A stretch of DNA of 64,000 nucleotides from Toxonevra muliebris (GCA_963691655.1 OY829326.1:11892878-11956877), one strand, 5' to 3'; positions 22,601 through 35,310 are shown, counted from the stretch's first letter. The notes: generated from the letters alone by a model not told the origin. A program made the numbers and translations.

Positions 22601-22954
22601 ATAGCGTTTTCTTTTCTTGACAAAATGTTGTATTTTTTTTTGCCTTGTGCAATGGCAACAATTTTTTAATGTTGCTCACAATACTGCCAAAATGTTGCCT
22701 TTTTAGTGCAAGAAAAGAACATAAAAATGCTACTCTGTCAGAATCAGCTAATTTGCAGGGCAACATTCTCACCCCGTCATTTAATTGAGTGCAAAAGTGT
22801 TACATTTTTCTCCGCTCAGAAGGCAACATTTTTTAGAAAAGAATACAATACTCTTGGAAAGGGTTGCCTCTTTTTCAGAAAAAAACACGAAATTTGACAG
22901 CCCTTGAACGGTGCAGAAAAAATGCAACATTTTATAGAGAAAAGAAAACGCTAT
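22601..22954. mobile_element. 354 bp MITE with 38 bp termini and GTTGCC motifs
   Basis: Both ends start ATAGCGTTTTCTTTTCT and match at 34 of 38 positions. The motif TGTTGC/GCAACA is repeated at least six times through the element (for example near 22656, 22671, 22693, 22760, 22820 and 22923). The + frame at 22706-22897 reads across these repeats and is not a gene. Target duplication is not clear. Confidence 0.75.
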
Positions 22955-24878
22955 TAGTATTCAAAATGAATGAAAAAGTCAAGTAAAATTTAAAACGTTA
23001 TAAATGTTTTATGATAAAGATAATTCAAAGAATTCAAAGATTACAGAGATTATTTGTTTAGCCTCATAGATACTGTTGGAACGTAAATAGTGTAGAGATA
23101 TTAAACAAAAATAGTTGAATCCTTTGATCCTGGGTACTTCCAGGTCAAATTTTGAAAATGGCAGCATGAGTACGTTATGCTTCAATGTTTAAAGAAAGGA
23201 AAAGCTTTAAATAGCATATTAGAAGAATTATATGAATTACAGCTCAATGAAATATAACAAAGTTCTATATAAAAAAAACGCTAATACCGACGGGTCTAAG
23301 GAAGAATATTCTGAGCCCATTTTCCCTAGTTGTCTAGAAAATCATGTAAAATGTTTATAAATTTATTAAAACATATTCCTAACAACATGTTGTTGGCTAA
23401 AAAGAATCATTCCCCGAAACACTTCACTAGCATTGTAAAAGTTTTATTTTCTTTTCGAAACTATCCACTAGAGCAATACCCAAAATCTTTTACATAACCA
23501 CAAAATTGCATGCAAAGCAGTAGCAGCAGCAATCGTTTTCACCTCAAACTAATTTACTTCAAGAGCGTTTGCCAAACCAGCAGCAAAAGTCTCGAGAAAA
23601 TGAGTCAGGAAGAAAGAAAATAGGGTGCGAGAAACTTTTTGAAAATTTTGTTGAAATGACTGCAAGAAGAGAAAGCAAACCATGAACCGCATTCAATTTG
23701 CAAACCACATCCTTTTGAAATACAATTTCTCTGTCATTGCTAATTTAAGTTTTCCGAAAGTATGCAGTAGCAATAGCAAAAATTATGTACTTGTTGTAAT
23801 GGCATGCTTTACTTGTAAAGGATGTTGTAAAACTAGACTAAAGTAACAGATTGCTAACTTTTTACGTAGCAATATTCACCACGACAACAGGAGTAGCAGC
23901 AAGAGGGTATTTTATATGTGTGTGTATATATGTATGTGTCTGTGTGAAATGCGCACAAAAGATGACAGCAGCAGACATGATGGCTCTTGTAGCTTCTATA
24001 ACTGCTGCCCACTTTATGGTAATTGCTCATAAATATATGACTGCAATACATTTGATGTTGATTTGCAAAATTTGTGTGCATTTAAGAGAGCAATCGTACA
24101 GCTAAACTGACAAATTATAGAATTACCCCTTTGGATTTCGTCCCAATCTTGCATTTATCACCCATGTTACTTTGAAACGCGTTCCTCATGCAAAATGTTT
24201 ATTGATAGTTTTAGTTTGGCGTGTATATAAAAACGTATTTACCTACAAATATAACCTTGCGCCAAAGAAAGCAGGAAGCGGAAGAAGAGCGAGTGCGTAG
24301 GAAAAAGGAAATGCGGAAAAGAGGAAACAATTTTGTTTATTAGCAACTATGTATGTATATATGTTTGTATATTTGCCAAATATGTTGCCAAGGATACTTT
24401 TGGTATATTAATATAAACCAATACGATTGACAATAATAGAAATTGAATACATGTATGTATCTGTTTTATGTTTATGCGTATGTGTGTGCTAGCATAAAAT
24501 AACGCATACTGGAATTGATTTAATGAATTTGTGCCACCACACAAAGAATCTTTATCTGGCTTTAAGAAATCCATATAGCTGTTTTGAGAAACTCAAAAAA
24601 CGAAATTGTATTGATTATAAAAGTTATGTCAAAAAATACTGAATTTGTTTTGAAAACAGGAAATGAAAATGAACTGCGCATAAAGAAAAATTAAGAATAA
24701 GATTCAGTGTTGTCATTGGTAGATTGGCTTGAAATTTAAAATGGTAGGTTTTTAAAATAAAAATCGCTATAAAAAAAATTTGGCACAGAAAATAATAATA
24801 AAAAAAAACTAATTTTGCTATATTATAAATGGTTTTCATAAGTGTAAGACGAACAGCTAAAAGTAAAAACCAAATTGT
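22955..24878. other. non-coding DNA
   Basis: GTGTGTATATGTATGTGTCTGTGTG at about 23918-23945 and similar runs. Overlapping frames on both strands at 23850-24105 arise from them. No gene recognised. Confidence 0.4.
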
Positions 24879-24882
24879 TTAA

Positions 24883-25333
24883 CCCTTTGACGCCCGAATT
24901 TTTATGGGGCTTGATTGAAACCTTTTGTTTTGAAATTATGATTACTTAGGTTTTCCATAATCATGACAAGAAAATGTCATGCTTCTATATTGATTCTTCC
25001 AATTTTTTAATTTTCATATTCTCTCATATTTTATAAACATATTTGATAAAAACAATTTTCGCTTAGTAATAACTAAACACATTTTTTTTTCAAAAAATAG
25101 CGCAAAAGGTTTTACCAAACATTTTTGCACTTAGTTTTTTGCTGGACTTCAAAGACAAAACCTTAAAAAAAAATGACTTAAGTAAGAAATTTCAATTGTT
25201 TGGCATTCAGTAAACGTGAAGAATACCTAACAGAACCGAATACAAATAACGTTAATAGTGAAAATAGTTAACCACCTTATTTATGCCACATAAAGGTGAA
25301 TGTTGCATATACGCAACATTGGGTATGAAAGAG
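24883..25333. mobile_element. piggyBac-type MITE B (TTAA-flanked)
   Basis: TTAA at 24879-24882 and 25334-25337. The ends are CCCTTTGACGCCCGA and, on the other strand, CTCTTTCATACCCAA, which are imperfect but alignable. Just inside the right end lies the hairpin AATGTTGC-ATATAC-GCAACATT (25299-25320). The interior has no ORF. Confidence 0.7.
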
Positions 25334-25337
25334 TTAA

Positions 25338-26695
25338 GTGAAAGCCTTATACTTTGACATTCGGATAATGTATAAAACTATAAAGCGAGTCACACATTAT
25401 CAAATTGATAGCGCAATTTGGTTATTGAAGATGAGTTAATCTATTTACAGTTGCAGTGACATCAAAATGATTTGATATTTTCGTCCTGTTGGCAACTAAG
25501 CTGCAGCGTATGTGACAATGTTTGCAACATTATTTCAGGTAAATTTTATTAAGTGTTCGGTCACACGTATAAAAATTATAAATTTTTAAAAATTTGTTAT
25601 TTTTTGTAAATATAAATGCCAAAAAAAATCAACGCAACACTTCAGAAACTTGTTAAAAAATTTTTACTGTACATTTCAATAAATTTAAATAGGTAGGAAT
25701 GATGGTTGCAAGTACGTTACGATACGATGGACCGTGGTGCCATGATGTTCTTACCACATTAACAAACAATATTTAAATAAGCCTTAAAACCGAGATTTTA
25801 CTGTAATTACAAGATATCGGATTATATCTTCATTCGTATTTGTTGATTTCTTATTTTAAAAAAAATTTAGTTTAACTAACAACTAGAAAATTTAAAAAAA
25901 AAATTGGGTAGATCTACCACAATTGTGTTTATGTAACAACACTGGTTGCATTGCCAAACAAATATCTGCTGCTGACAGATAAATAAAATAGAAAAAAATT
26001 TATACATTACTAGGAAAAATATAAAAGTTTAAAAGGGTAACTTTTTTAAAATAATAAAACAAATGCAAAATAAAATTTCTCTAAAACTAAATACTATAAT
26101 GAATGAGATTTGCAAATAAACGAATTCAAAGCTGTTGAAATTTTTAGGGAAGTAAAAACTTTTTTGTTATCAACATATTTACCAGTAAATGAAAAATAAA
26201 CAGATTTTTTTTTCTATGAAGCAATGAAACTAAAAATTTCCATTTAAAATGTTAATCAATTATAACCATAAAACTAATGAAGAATCTAAAATTAATAATA
26301 AAACAAATTTAAATTAATTATTTCTTGTCATGTTCTAGATTTTTTAATGATTGGATTAAATGCAGTTAGAAGATTAAAAACCAACGCAGCTGCTGAATTG
26401 CTTTAATTGTTCGAGAAGGCGTTAGCCAAAGCCCTGCAGCTCATTTTGCCTGAAATTTAAATAACATAACATCTATCTGTAGACTGGTTGCATCGTATTG
26501 TAATCAAAATTGTGAAAAAGGCATTATCACACTCATTTGTAACTTCAGAGCCTTCGAAGAGAAGAAACTGCTGTGTGCCCTGGAATTGCGATAATTGTAA
26601 TGCTCTCGTGTAAAAAAGTTGAGCCAGCTTCTCCCCAACCTACCTTCTCAGTTTGTAGGAAACCTAATATATTTAAGGTTTTTTTTAATTTTTCT
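25338..26695. other. AT-rich non-coding DNA
   Basis: No exon or complete element found. ACTGGTTGCAT occurs at 25943 and again at 26484 as a short direct repeat of unknown meaning. Confidence 0.35.
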
Positions 26696-26699
26696 TTAA

Positions 26700-27213
26700 C
26701 CCTTTAGTTCTCAAATTTGTGATTGATAAAAAATAATCGGAATTGATTAATATTGGCGTAAAAATCATAAACTGGTTTAAGACCCAAAAAAAAAAACTAA
26801 TGGGCGTGGTCTTTTGAAGTTGGAAAGTTTGAACGCCTAAAATGATTTGTTGTTAAATATGCTTTTTATCAAATTGTTTTACGTAATTAAATATTTTATA
26901 TAAAAAATTCAAATTCTCAGCTATCCATAGCTTTTTTTTCTGGATATTATGACGGGAAGTATTTTATTTATTTTTTTCACTTTTATCTCAAATACAATCA
27001 AAATAATTAATTTTCCTATTTTTCACAAGTTTTTGACTTTGACTGTTGCTAGCTTCTGTAATATGCATCATAGCTCATAACTGATGCATTTTTTTAAAAG
27101 CTTGGGAAATTCCCTGAACGATATGATAAAATGTAGTAACAAAAAACTGTTATAGTAGCAATTCTATCTCTTTCAGTGAAGTCTGTCTAGAGGCGGGCTT
27201 GGGAACTAGAGGG
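26700..27213. mobile_element. piggyBac-type MITE C (TTAA-flanked)
   Basis: TTAA at 26696-26699 and 27214-27217. Left end CCCTTTAGTTCTCAA, right end on the other strand CCCTCTAGTTCCCAA (13 of 15). An internal hairpin ATGCATCA...TGATGCAT sits at 27063-27089. No transposase. Confidence 0.8.
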
Positions 27214-27217
27214 TTAA

Positions 27218-28149
27218 GTTGATGCGGAGCATAAAAGAATTTGCAATGTAGAAAAAGAACTGTGCAAAAATTTTGTATATTACATATACCCTTAACAATC
27301 TTTGATAATAAACTTTTAAACCCCTTCTAGCCTATGAAATATTTGAGAACTTATGTAACTAACTCCTTCCAATCAATAAATAATTCTTAAGTCAAATGAT
27401 TAATTACTTTTCTATAATTGCTGAAAAAATTTTTGTAAATTAGCATTTCCTTATTTTAAAATTTTCGCCAATTTTCAACAATAATTAAATCGTTAGTGTG
27501 GTTATATCAAGCAAAAACAAAAAGGACGCCATTAATTGAATAACCAACTTAATATTACCAATTACTACACGTCTACAACAAATAATTCCCAATAATCAAA
27601 TTATATTAATAAATTTTATTAAATAAATTTTTTTTTGTTATTTTCATTTACCGTATTAAAAAACTGTTTGTTATTAATTAGATATACATATTATAAAGCA
27701 AAACCGCAACTAAAATGTTATTTGTCGCATTAACTTTTTAAACATTTTCAATGTCGTCAAATTTGCCCTCAAAAGCGAAGGACCACCCTAATTTGTTTGT
27801 CAACCGCGCGTTGTCGTCTTGAGACAAAAGTTTTTCCATTACATAAGCTAAAAAAATTTAAGGGCAATTATAATGTGAAGTGAAATTGGAAACAACATAG
27901 TGACAGAAGGCAGAAAATAATGAGAGCATACAATTGCGGTTTCTTGGAAATGTGAAATGCATGTCCGATGAATTTAATTGCGGAGAAAGTTTGCATTGCT
28001 TTTGATTGAAATTTTTATTTTTGTTATGCTGGTAAATGTCAAGTTGCATTAATTGATAATGCTCGGTCGCATTGGCTTAAACTAAAATTCTTCTTTGAAA
28101 GCATATACACATTTGTGCAATAAGCCAATGGAGTTTATGAATGGACATT
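27218..28149. other. AT-rich non-coding DNA
   Basis: No gene, RNA or element terminus recognised. Confidence 0.35.
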
Positions 28150-28596
28150 TAAGAAAAATTTGTTGCTACTCCCTCTTTTAAATTAACCTTGGTTTTATTA
28201 TAGGAAGATTCCCTAAATATTTCAGCTGTAGCAATAAGCTGTCGGGAGCTGGATTGTTTTGAATTAGCTTCTAAAATTTATTTTCGTCTGCGATCATTTT
28301 TTGTTAAAATAAACTTAATATTTCCTCATCACAAATTATAATTGGAATGTGTTCACACATTGATTACCACTATGCCCTAAAAACGGTTAAAGAATCAAGT
28401 CCACAGATATGGACGGTAGTGTGATTCAGACAACAGAGTTGGTCTGAAACAGGACTTTGGATTTTGTGAGTTTTTATTTAGTCTACAGAAAAACTTTTCG
28501 ATGCTAAAGAAAACGATATAGTTCATGAGCGATTATTACTAGAGCCGAAAAATTATGGATCATCGTAAAATAAACCGAGGTTAATTTTTAGACGTG
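28150..28596. repeat. long-inverted-repeat element, copy 1 (eroded)
   Basis: Left part TTGTTGCTACTCCC...TTAACCTTGGTTTTATT and, inverted at the right, AAAATTAACCTCGGTTTATTTTA (28567-28589) pair with each other. They also match the corresponding parts of 31240-31754 (GTTGCTACTCCC, TAACTTTGGTTTATT, AAGCTGTC, GGATTG). The outermost termini seen in that second copy are missing or unrecognisable here. Confidence 0.5.
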
Positions 28597-28752
28597 TACA
28601 GTAACAAATTTTGTAAAGCACTTTAGTGTCTATGCTTTTGGTGGTTTTAATAAATGCGCATAATTACTTTTAAGTGAAATATTATCGATAATTATATTTA
28701 TTTGTACTTTAATCACGCCTCAAGTAGTTGGTTTCAATCTGTCACATATGTA

Positions 28753-29495
28753 TAGTGGTGGCCATATCATTTGCTACTGAAATCTATTTTTCTCAAAGGT
28801 TTTTTAACTTTTGTCTTATGCACAAGATTTTCCTACGGTTTTATGATAATTTAGGGTTGACTGCGCACTCAGTTTTCTCTATCACATCTTAACTTCAGGC
28901 CCATGTTGTGGAAGAACTATAACATGGGCCTGAAGTCGAAAAATAAATTCTTAGAATAATGCAAAAACCGAAGTTTTGCATTAGAACAAAGCCACTCACA
29001 TTATGTAAGTAAATAATGTAATGGTTTGCTGTTGTAATTACATTATCCTTCCCTGTGGAACCAACAAAACTAAAAAAAAAACTGAGGATGCAGTCGTGAT
29101 CAGCGACGCTAAATTATTATAAAACCGTTGGAAAATCTCGCGTATAAAATTTTTATTACACTGTGCAATCATTACCGATATTTCAGTAGTCACAAGTCAT
29201 AACCGCCTAAGTCTGTTTTCAAATTTTTTCAGGAGAGCAGTTTAAAGTTTAAAATCCTCACAGCAATATTAAAAACTCAGTAACTTGAGTTAGGCCGTTA
29301 TGGTTTGTGGCCACTAATTTAACTAAAACTTGAATATGTTCTCGTCATTATATGTACTCTCTTTGTGTGCCACAAGTAATATTCTTGTTGGAGAATACAA
29401 CGTTAACGCATCTTGTCATAAAATAATTTAATATTTTATGTTTTAAAAACTTTTCGAAAAATGGATATTAGTTGCAAATGGTATGGCCACCACTG
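28753..29495. mobile_element. Tc1-like deletion derivative, about 45 bp termini
   Basis: Left end TAGTGGTGGCCATATCATTT and right end on the other strand CAGTGGTGGCCATACCATTT stay alignable for about 45 bp. The left flank is TA; the right flank TA has decayed. The interior carries a perfect 16 bp inverted repeat (28892-28907 / 28921-28936, ACTTCAGGCCCATGTT) and the module shared with 21148-21290. No transposase. The superfamily is inferred from the CAGTGGTGG-type end and TA. Confidence 0.65.
28892..28936. repeat. hairpin with perfect 16 bp arms
   Basis: ACTTCAGGCCCATGTT, 13-base loop, AACATGGGCCTGAAGT. Only one arm-half of this hairpin is present in the related sequence at 21150. Confidence 0.85.
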
Positions 29496-29911
29496 TGCAT
29501 GTGTATAACGTATGCACATATGTTTAACCACACACCTGCACTTAACAGATTTTAATACTTATTTTGATAAAGGTTTCGTTTCAAGCCTTTATTAAACTTA
29601 TCGAACGTTGAGCAAGAACTTGGCTCTTGGAATGCTTTCTTGCATTCAAATTTTCGGAAACAAAAACAAATGATTATTACGTTTAGTATTATTCGTCTAT
29701 TATCCCATTTTCTCCTCTATTTCTGCATTCCTTGAAATACACATTGTTTAAGGAAAATTGTTATGTGACATTGTTACTGTCTCATAACGTACTTACATTT
29801 TTGTTGTTCTTTATAGGCAATCAACACTCATGGTATAACCCTATAAATGCAAAGCATTGTTTTGATTAGGAAATGAAGGTAGGGAAAAAATAACTAAATT
29901 GTCTGACATCA

Positions 29912-29986
29912 AACGCGTGACCCCAGAGATGATATTCTAGTCACGATAGCACGCTACCAGTAGACCATCGACGAGGCATAATAAAA
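29912..29986 (-). repeat. tRNA-like sequence, probable SINE head or tRNA pseudogene
   Basis: On - the sequence has an A-box-like TGGTCTACTGG and, about 45 bases further, a weak B-box-like GCGTTTGATGTC. The order and spacing resemble a tRNA promoter, but acceptor-stem pairing is poor and the B box is degenerate. It is not a functional tRNA. No tail or target duplication was found. Confidence 0.4.
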
Positions 29987-31235
29987 AACAGTTCAGCATG
30001 ACTGCTTCATATGTCCACAAATTATGGTGTATGATTAGGTATGGCGTAAATTATGTAGGTATTAGCTCTTATTCTTCAAAGTTTTATGATGAATCAACTA
30101 AAATGAGATTTTCGATCGGTTTCAATTTCACTTAATGATCTTAATGCGAATACTTTGATAAGCATATGCATTTATGCTGCAGTGCACGGCATCAATGTAT
30201 TGGTTTGTTTAGATAAACTTAAACTCTTAACGCTCTAACTTGGTCTCTAAGTTGTCAATTCCCACAAACACTGACACATAGAAATTAAATTCACTTGAAA
30301 ATTCAATTAATTAACAAAAGGCATCTTATGTGTTTTATGAATGGGCAGACACAAGCTCATACATGTTCCATACAATTTCCATACAATTAATGCATGTGGC
30401 ATAACAAAATTATGGGAGGCATTAATTCATTAAATTATAATGTAGCAGCTATCGTAGCAAATCAAAAGCAGCAGTAGCGATTATTGGTATTGAAATTTTA
30501 TACATATATGCATATGTAGATATGTCGGTATAGATAAGTATTTCGTATTTACAAAAGCTTATATGCTATTGAAAACCCATTAATAAAGCCAAGCGTGATT
30601 AAAAGCTAATTATAATGGTGCTGATCAGTTTTGTAATCATAGATTAGTTAAATTAACTTGAACACCTAAATTTGATTTGTTGAACGATTTGTAGAACTAA
30701 ATAATTAAAAATGCCATAAATGAAAATTATCTAACTGAAAATTTGAATTTAATCATACATATGAATGTATTAATAAATTTATGCAAATTTGTCTATAATT
30801 TCAATATATATATTTGATAAAATGTTCTTTCTCAATTTTGTATATCGCACATTGTATTTAGATATGTAAATATGAATTCATTATTCATATTTCCATGGGG
30901 AGGTACGAGTTTGTATGCATCATAAGTTGCATTTCATTTCAATGTATTTATCTATCTGAGTGGTCGTGCGTATGCATGCTGTTATCAAATGTGTTGAGAA
31001 TGTCACCACACTAACATATAACTAATATTACATATAGATACACATACACACAAAAGTACATATATGTACATGTGTAGATATGAACATTTATACACAACAC
31101 TCATGACGCGTAAAATGTAATTGTGTGAAAGAGAATTATTTGTGATATTCTACTCTAGAAATTTACTTCTCAAGTTTGTATATTCATTCAGTCAAATACA
31201 TATACTTTATATTTCAATGTACTTACATATATATA
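29987..31235. other. AT-rich non-coding DNA
   Basis: TATATG/CACATAC-type microsatellites around 30500 and 31030-31070. No gene recognised. Confidence 0.4.
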
Positions 31236-31239
31236 TTAA

Positions 31240-31754
31240 GGTGTCTCAAGCCCCATACAAATATATATTAAAGTTAGTTGCTACTCCCTTCTAAATATTA
31301 ACTTTGGTTTATTTCGACTCTAACGGCAAGCTGTCATAAGTTGGATTGGTTTGAAAAACAAACCTTTAAAAATCGTATTTTATATGGCAAAATTTGCATT
31401 ACATACTGTTTTTTATGTAATTTACATAAAAACTGGCTATATTTGCTTACAAAATATTATTGAAAAGGTGCCGTTTGCATAGGTTCGAAAAACAATTGCT
31501 TTTGTGATGGCTATATAAAACTAACCTGTTAACGACCACTACTTTTCCATTAGTAAAACTTCCAAATATTTTGATGTAAAACTTTTATTTGTGAACTTTT
31601 ATTTCCCATGCAAAATAAAATTTTTAGAGTTTTCTCAAAACAATTCAGCTTACGACTGCTCATCTCTAAAGTCAAAATCTTTTGCGAATCTTAATAAATA
31701 AACTAAGGTTCGCTTTTAGGAGGGGGTCGCACCAACTTTTTTTCATGAGGCACC
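31240..31754. mobile_element. long-inverted-repeat element, copy 2
   Basis: TTAA (31236-31239 and 31755-31758) flanks ends GGTGTCTCA and, on the other strand, GGTGCCTCA. Both ends go on to a weaker inverted match (GTTGCTACTCCCTTCTAAAT against GGTGCGACCCCCTCCTAAAA, then GGTTTATTT against AGTTTATTT). The family is shared with 28150-28596. TTAA could be a duplication or part of the termini. Confidence 0.6.
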
Positions 31755-31758
31755 TTAA

Positions 31759-33394
31759 TGTACATATGTATATGTATGTTCATTGTAATAAACATGTCGC
31801 TGTGTTAAATTGAATTAATTTTTCATTTCCCTCAAGAAGGAGAAGAAGAATCGGAAGTAGAAGTAGTTGAACTAGAAAATTGTCTGTTATATGTACATAT
31901 CTAAATATCTTTTTCGTATATCCCTTGATGTTGTGTATTGTACTTTTCTTCATCTTTTCCTATTATTTTCTTTTCCTTTTTTTCTTTTGTCTTATTGTGT
32001 TTCTTTGTTGTTCATTGTTGTCGTCATCGTTTGAATATAATTTTCCGGATATTTTTGTGGGTGGATATAAATACGTATGTATAAGTGAATGAATGAGTGT
32101 GTTTATGTATGTTTTTGCATGCACGTGAGTTTTATTCGGTTACGTTTTTTGTTATTATTTTTTTTAGTGGTAAATGTAACATTCGAAATGATTATATGAA
32201 AGAGAATTTTCTTAGAACTAAGAAAAAAAGTAAAAAATAAAAGGTTGCAACTTCATCTCGACTTTTGTTGCACAATTCAGTATATATTAAATATTGAAAA
32301 AATTTTATTTAATCGTTTGAAATATTAGTAAAAATGATGTATTACTAGGGCATGAACATACAAATATAAGCTTAAAGTTGGCTAATAATAATGAGTTAAT
32401 TACAATCATATATTAAAATTAAAAAAGTTTTTTTTTTTCCAAAGGACAGTCAAAAATCTCTGCAGAGAAATAATATCGAATTTTAGCCTCGAAACGATAT
32501 ATTTTAGGGTTAAACCACTCCCCCTTTATCGATGAAAATTTCATACATTTTTAGTCATGAATTAAAAACAAAATTTTGAAGGGACAGCAAAATTAGAACC
32601 CCTTTAAGAAATCCCTAGATCCGCTAGTGAACTCAGCCGTAACGCACATACGAACTAACTATTTAATTTTCTTGAGCTGAATCAACAATTTTCCAATAGT
32701 GTAATTAAGTTTCAATTGTTATTATTAAATATTATTGTATTCGCATTCATTTTTTATTTAAATGCATTGCAATTAAAAATTATATTTAAGCATATTAGCA
32801 ACATTTTTGAAATGTTGACAATAGTCTAAAAAATGTTTTCAAGTGAGCCAGCTCAATACAAAACAAGAAACATGTTGCCTTACATTGAATAGCAACACAC
32901 AAAGACGATAGGCGCATGCACATCGACACATACGCACACATGCACATCAAAACAACAAATGCGAAAAACAAATATCAGCAAAAATGTTTCCACGCTATAG
33001 ACTTATGAATGAAATTTCGAAACAGCTGATTTCAAAAACACAACAATTGAAAAGGCAATTGAGGAAAATTACGCGCAAAAATATAACAACAGCAACTACT
33101 CATTGGCTTTCGACATTTTGTGTTTGCGGCTTTTTTTGGTTTAGGCAACAACAAGTGTGTGTGTATACATGTTGCTAATGAGAATGTATCTAGCGAGCGT
33201 ACAATGTCATAGTTGAAGAAAATTCACAATTGTATTCGTATTCGTATATTTGTGGGCTGGCAAGTAGGGTGGGGAGCAATGTGTGAAAAACTTGCATTGC
33301 CGCTTCGAAGGAATTTCGAATTTCATTTTATATTCAGTTGGTTGCCAACGTTCTACTTGTGTGTTTGCATTGTAAAGCATAGAGAAGACCACGG
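31759..33394. other. non-coding DNA with an orphan hAT-like end
   Basis: Pyrimidine-rich strand around 31930-32030 gives the Phe/Leu/Cys-rich frame + 31880-32092, which I do not take as a gene. The stretch also includes the orphan terminus at 32611-32629. Confidence 0.4.
32611..32629 (-). repeat. orphan hAT-type terminus
   Basis: Read on -, it starts CACTAGCGGATCTAGGGA, almost the same as the left end of the 94 bp MITE at 6385. I find no opposite end within the preceding kilobase, so this is a truncated relative. Confidence 0.5.
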
Positions 33395-33520
33395 TTTACG
33401 CAAACACAGTCAGTCAGGCAGATAGACAAACACACGCGCACCGTCGCACACATACTACGTCGCGCATTCATAAAACGCGAAAGAAAGAATAATAATTTCG
33501 CGCTCTGCCTGAGAAGAATT
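33395..33520 (+). promoter_or_regulatory. candidate TATA-less promoter, CpG-rich, initiator-like motif
   Basis: TCAGTC, matching the insect initiator TCAKTY, places a possible start at A 33412. Downstream, 33425-33515 contains 11 CpG dinucleotides in about 90 bp, far above the surrounding DNA. The sequence then changes to a long leader-like A-rich stretch. No TATA box is seen about 30 bp upstream. There is no good downstream promoter element at the exact spacing, so this is an inference from composition and the downstream donor. Confidence 0.4.
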
Positions 33521-35187
33521 TAAAAATAAAAATATTTAACGACAGTTTTTTTTTTTTTTTAATTTGAGGAACAAAAAAAAAAAAAAAAAAATAAAGAGGG
33601 AAATAAGATGAAAATTAAAAAATTCTTGGCGCGTTTGTAGCTAGTGAGTGGTGTTGTTTTTTTTTTGTATATTTTTCTTAATTTAAAAGTATCTGTGTGC
33701 AAATTTTACTTATTTTTTGTTGTTGTATTTATTGAGTGCTTTGTGAAGAAGCGCATTTTCTAATTTGGTGAAAGTGAAAGGTGTAATTAATTTGAAAATC
33801 GAAAGTAAATACTTAAATTTTAAGTAAGCAAAACAATTGATGACGAATGAAATGAGTGTTGACTTCCATTTTCGGGTTTTTACCAGTTAAATACCTAAAA
33901 ATAGTAATTGGAAATATGTATAGATTTGTATTGAACCTTAAGTTGAAATTAAAATTAATTTAATATGTGAAAAAGTTTTGAGTGCTTGTGAAATTTGGGT
34001 ATAAGTTAATAATACACTAAAAGCATCATTAACAACAACTAGATCGATCATCTTCGCTACATTATTTTAAAAAAATATATATAAAATTTTTAGTTCTAGC
34101 TATCAAAGCAACAAAAATAAAAACAACTAAAGGAATTTAACAATACGAAAATATGAAAAAAATTTATTTAAAATATATGCAGAGGTTAAATGTTCAGCGT
34201 AAAATGTAAAACATATTTAAGTGTATTTAGCGAATTTTGTAGCGGCTTATAATAAAAAAACAACAATAACTATTTAATTTGTATTATAAGAAACTATACC
34301 TATACAATTTTATATGAATATTCGTTTCGGAAAAAATAAGTGCTCTAAAAATATATGTATACAGATAAAATATTCAACGAACAATATAAAAAATTATTTG
34401 CGAATAAATAATATATTTAGTTAAGCTAAAATATGTGTTAGTTAATAAAAAAAGAAACAAAAAAACGAAATCAACAAAAACTTTAATTATAAAAACCATA
34501 AAAAAGTTTATTTAAAATTTTGAGTTTTTAATTTTTATGCCTTAACTTTTTTACATTTTAAGCTAATTTTGCAGTTAAACAGAAAAGATAAACAAATTGC
34601 TCTGTTAATTTATAAGAACATTTTTTTCTTTTTGAGAAAAACAAAAGAGAAAAGTGTTTTCTTTTCCTATCTGTGAATCACTTTGTTGCGCCTGGTATGT
34701 TTTTATTTTACGTGCTAATGTTTTTGTAAATTATTCCACTATCTATGTGCGCCATTCTTGTATAAAAAAAAAAAAAAAAAATAAAATTAATTAATTAAGC
34801 ATTGACGGCAAAACAAAATATTATTAACAATTTGTTGTTCTCGTGAATAATTACGAAAATAACAAAAGAAGAAGAAAAAAAAGCAGAAGAAATTAAATGT
34901 GATAAATTCGTGTTTGTATTCGAGCGGCGCTAAAAGAATTATGGCAGAATTAAGAAATTCTCTAAATTTTACAGCATAAAAAGCAAATTACACTTAATGA
35001 CTTCCCTTGCGGCATAATTCCGCCCAACTACGCCTCAAAAAGTTTGCTCACCTAAAGCAACAAAATCTGTAACATCGACAACAACGTTAATAGCAACAAC
35101 ACAACGGCAGCTGCAAATTAGAAGCATATAATTTAAAAGCATAGTGGATTTTTTGGTTTTCAACAAGATTTCGTCAATTTTTAAGAG
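33412..35187 (+). other. candidate non-coding first exon (long 5' leader) ending at a splice donor
   Basis: From the initiator-like site the sequence is A-rich, with CAACAACAAC-like stretches near 35080-35110 and several short upstream ORFs (for example ATG 34941 closed within 13 codons). It ends AAGAG|GTAAGC at 35187/35188, a strong donor. Long leaders of this style are common in large developmental or neural genes of flies. There is no coding sequence, so the gene cannot be named. The first intron would run to or past the end of the window. A chance donor in AT-rich DNA remains possible. T14 (about 33547-33560) and A19 (about 33573-33591) runs lie inside. Confidence 0.35.
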
Positions 35188-35310
35188 GTAAGCACGCAGT
35201 CTAGCTATGTATGTATACACAAAGTAAGCATTTTAATTACAAATTTCACATTGAAATTTTTTTCATATTACATATCATTTTCTTTTGTAAAAATATTATC
35301 AACCATGTGT

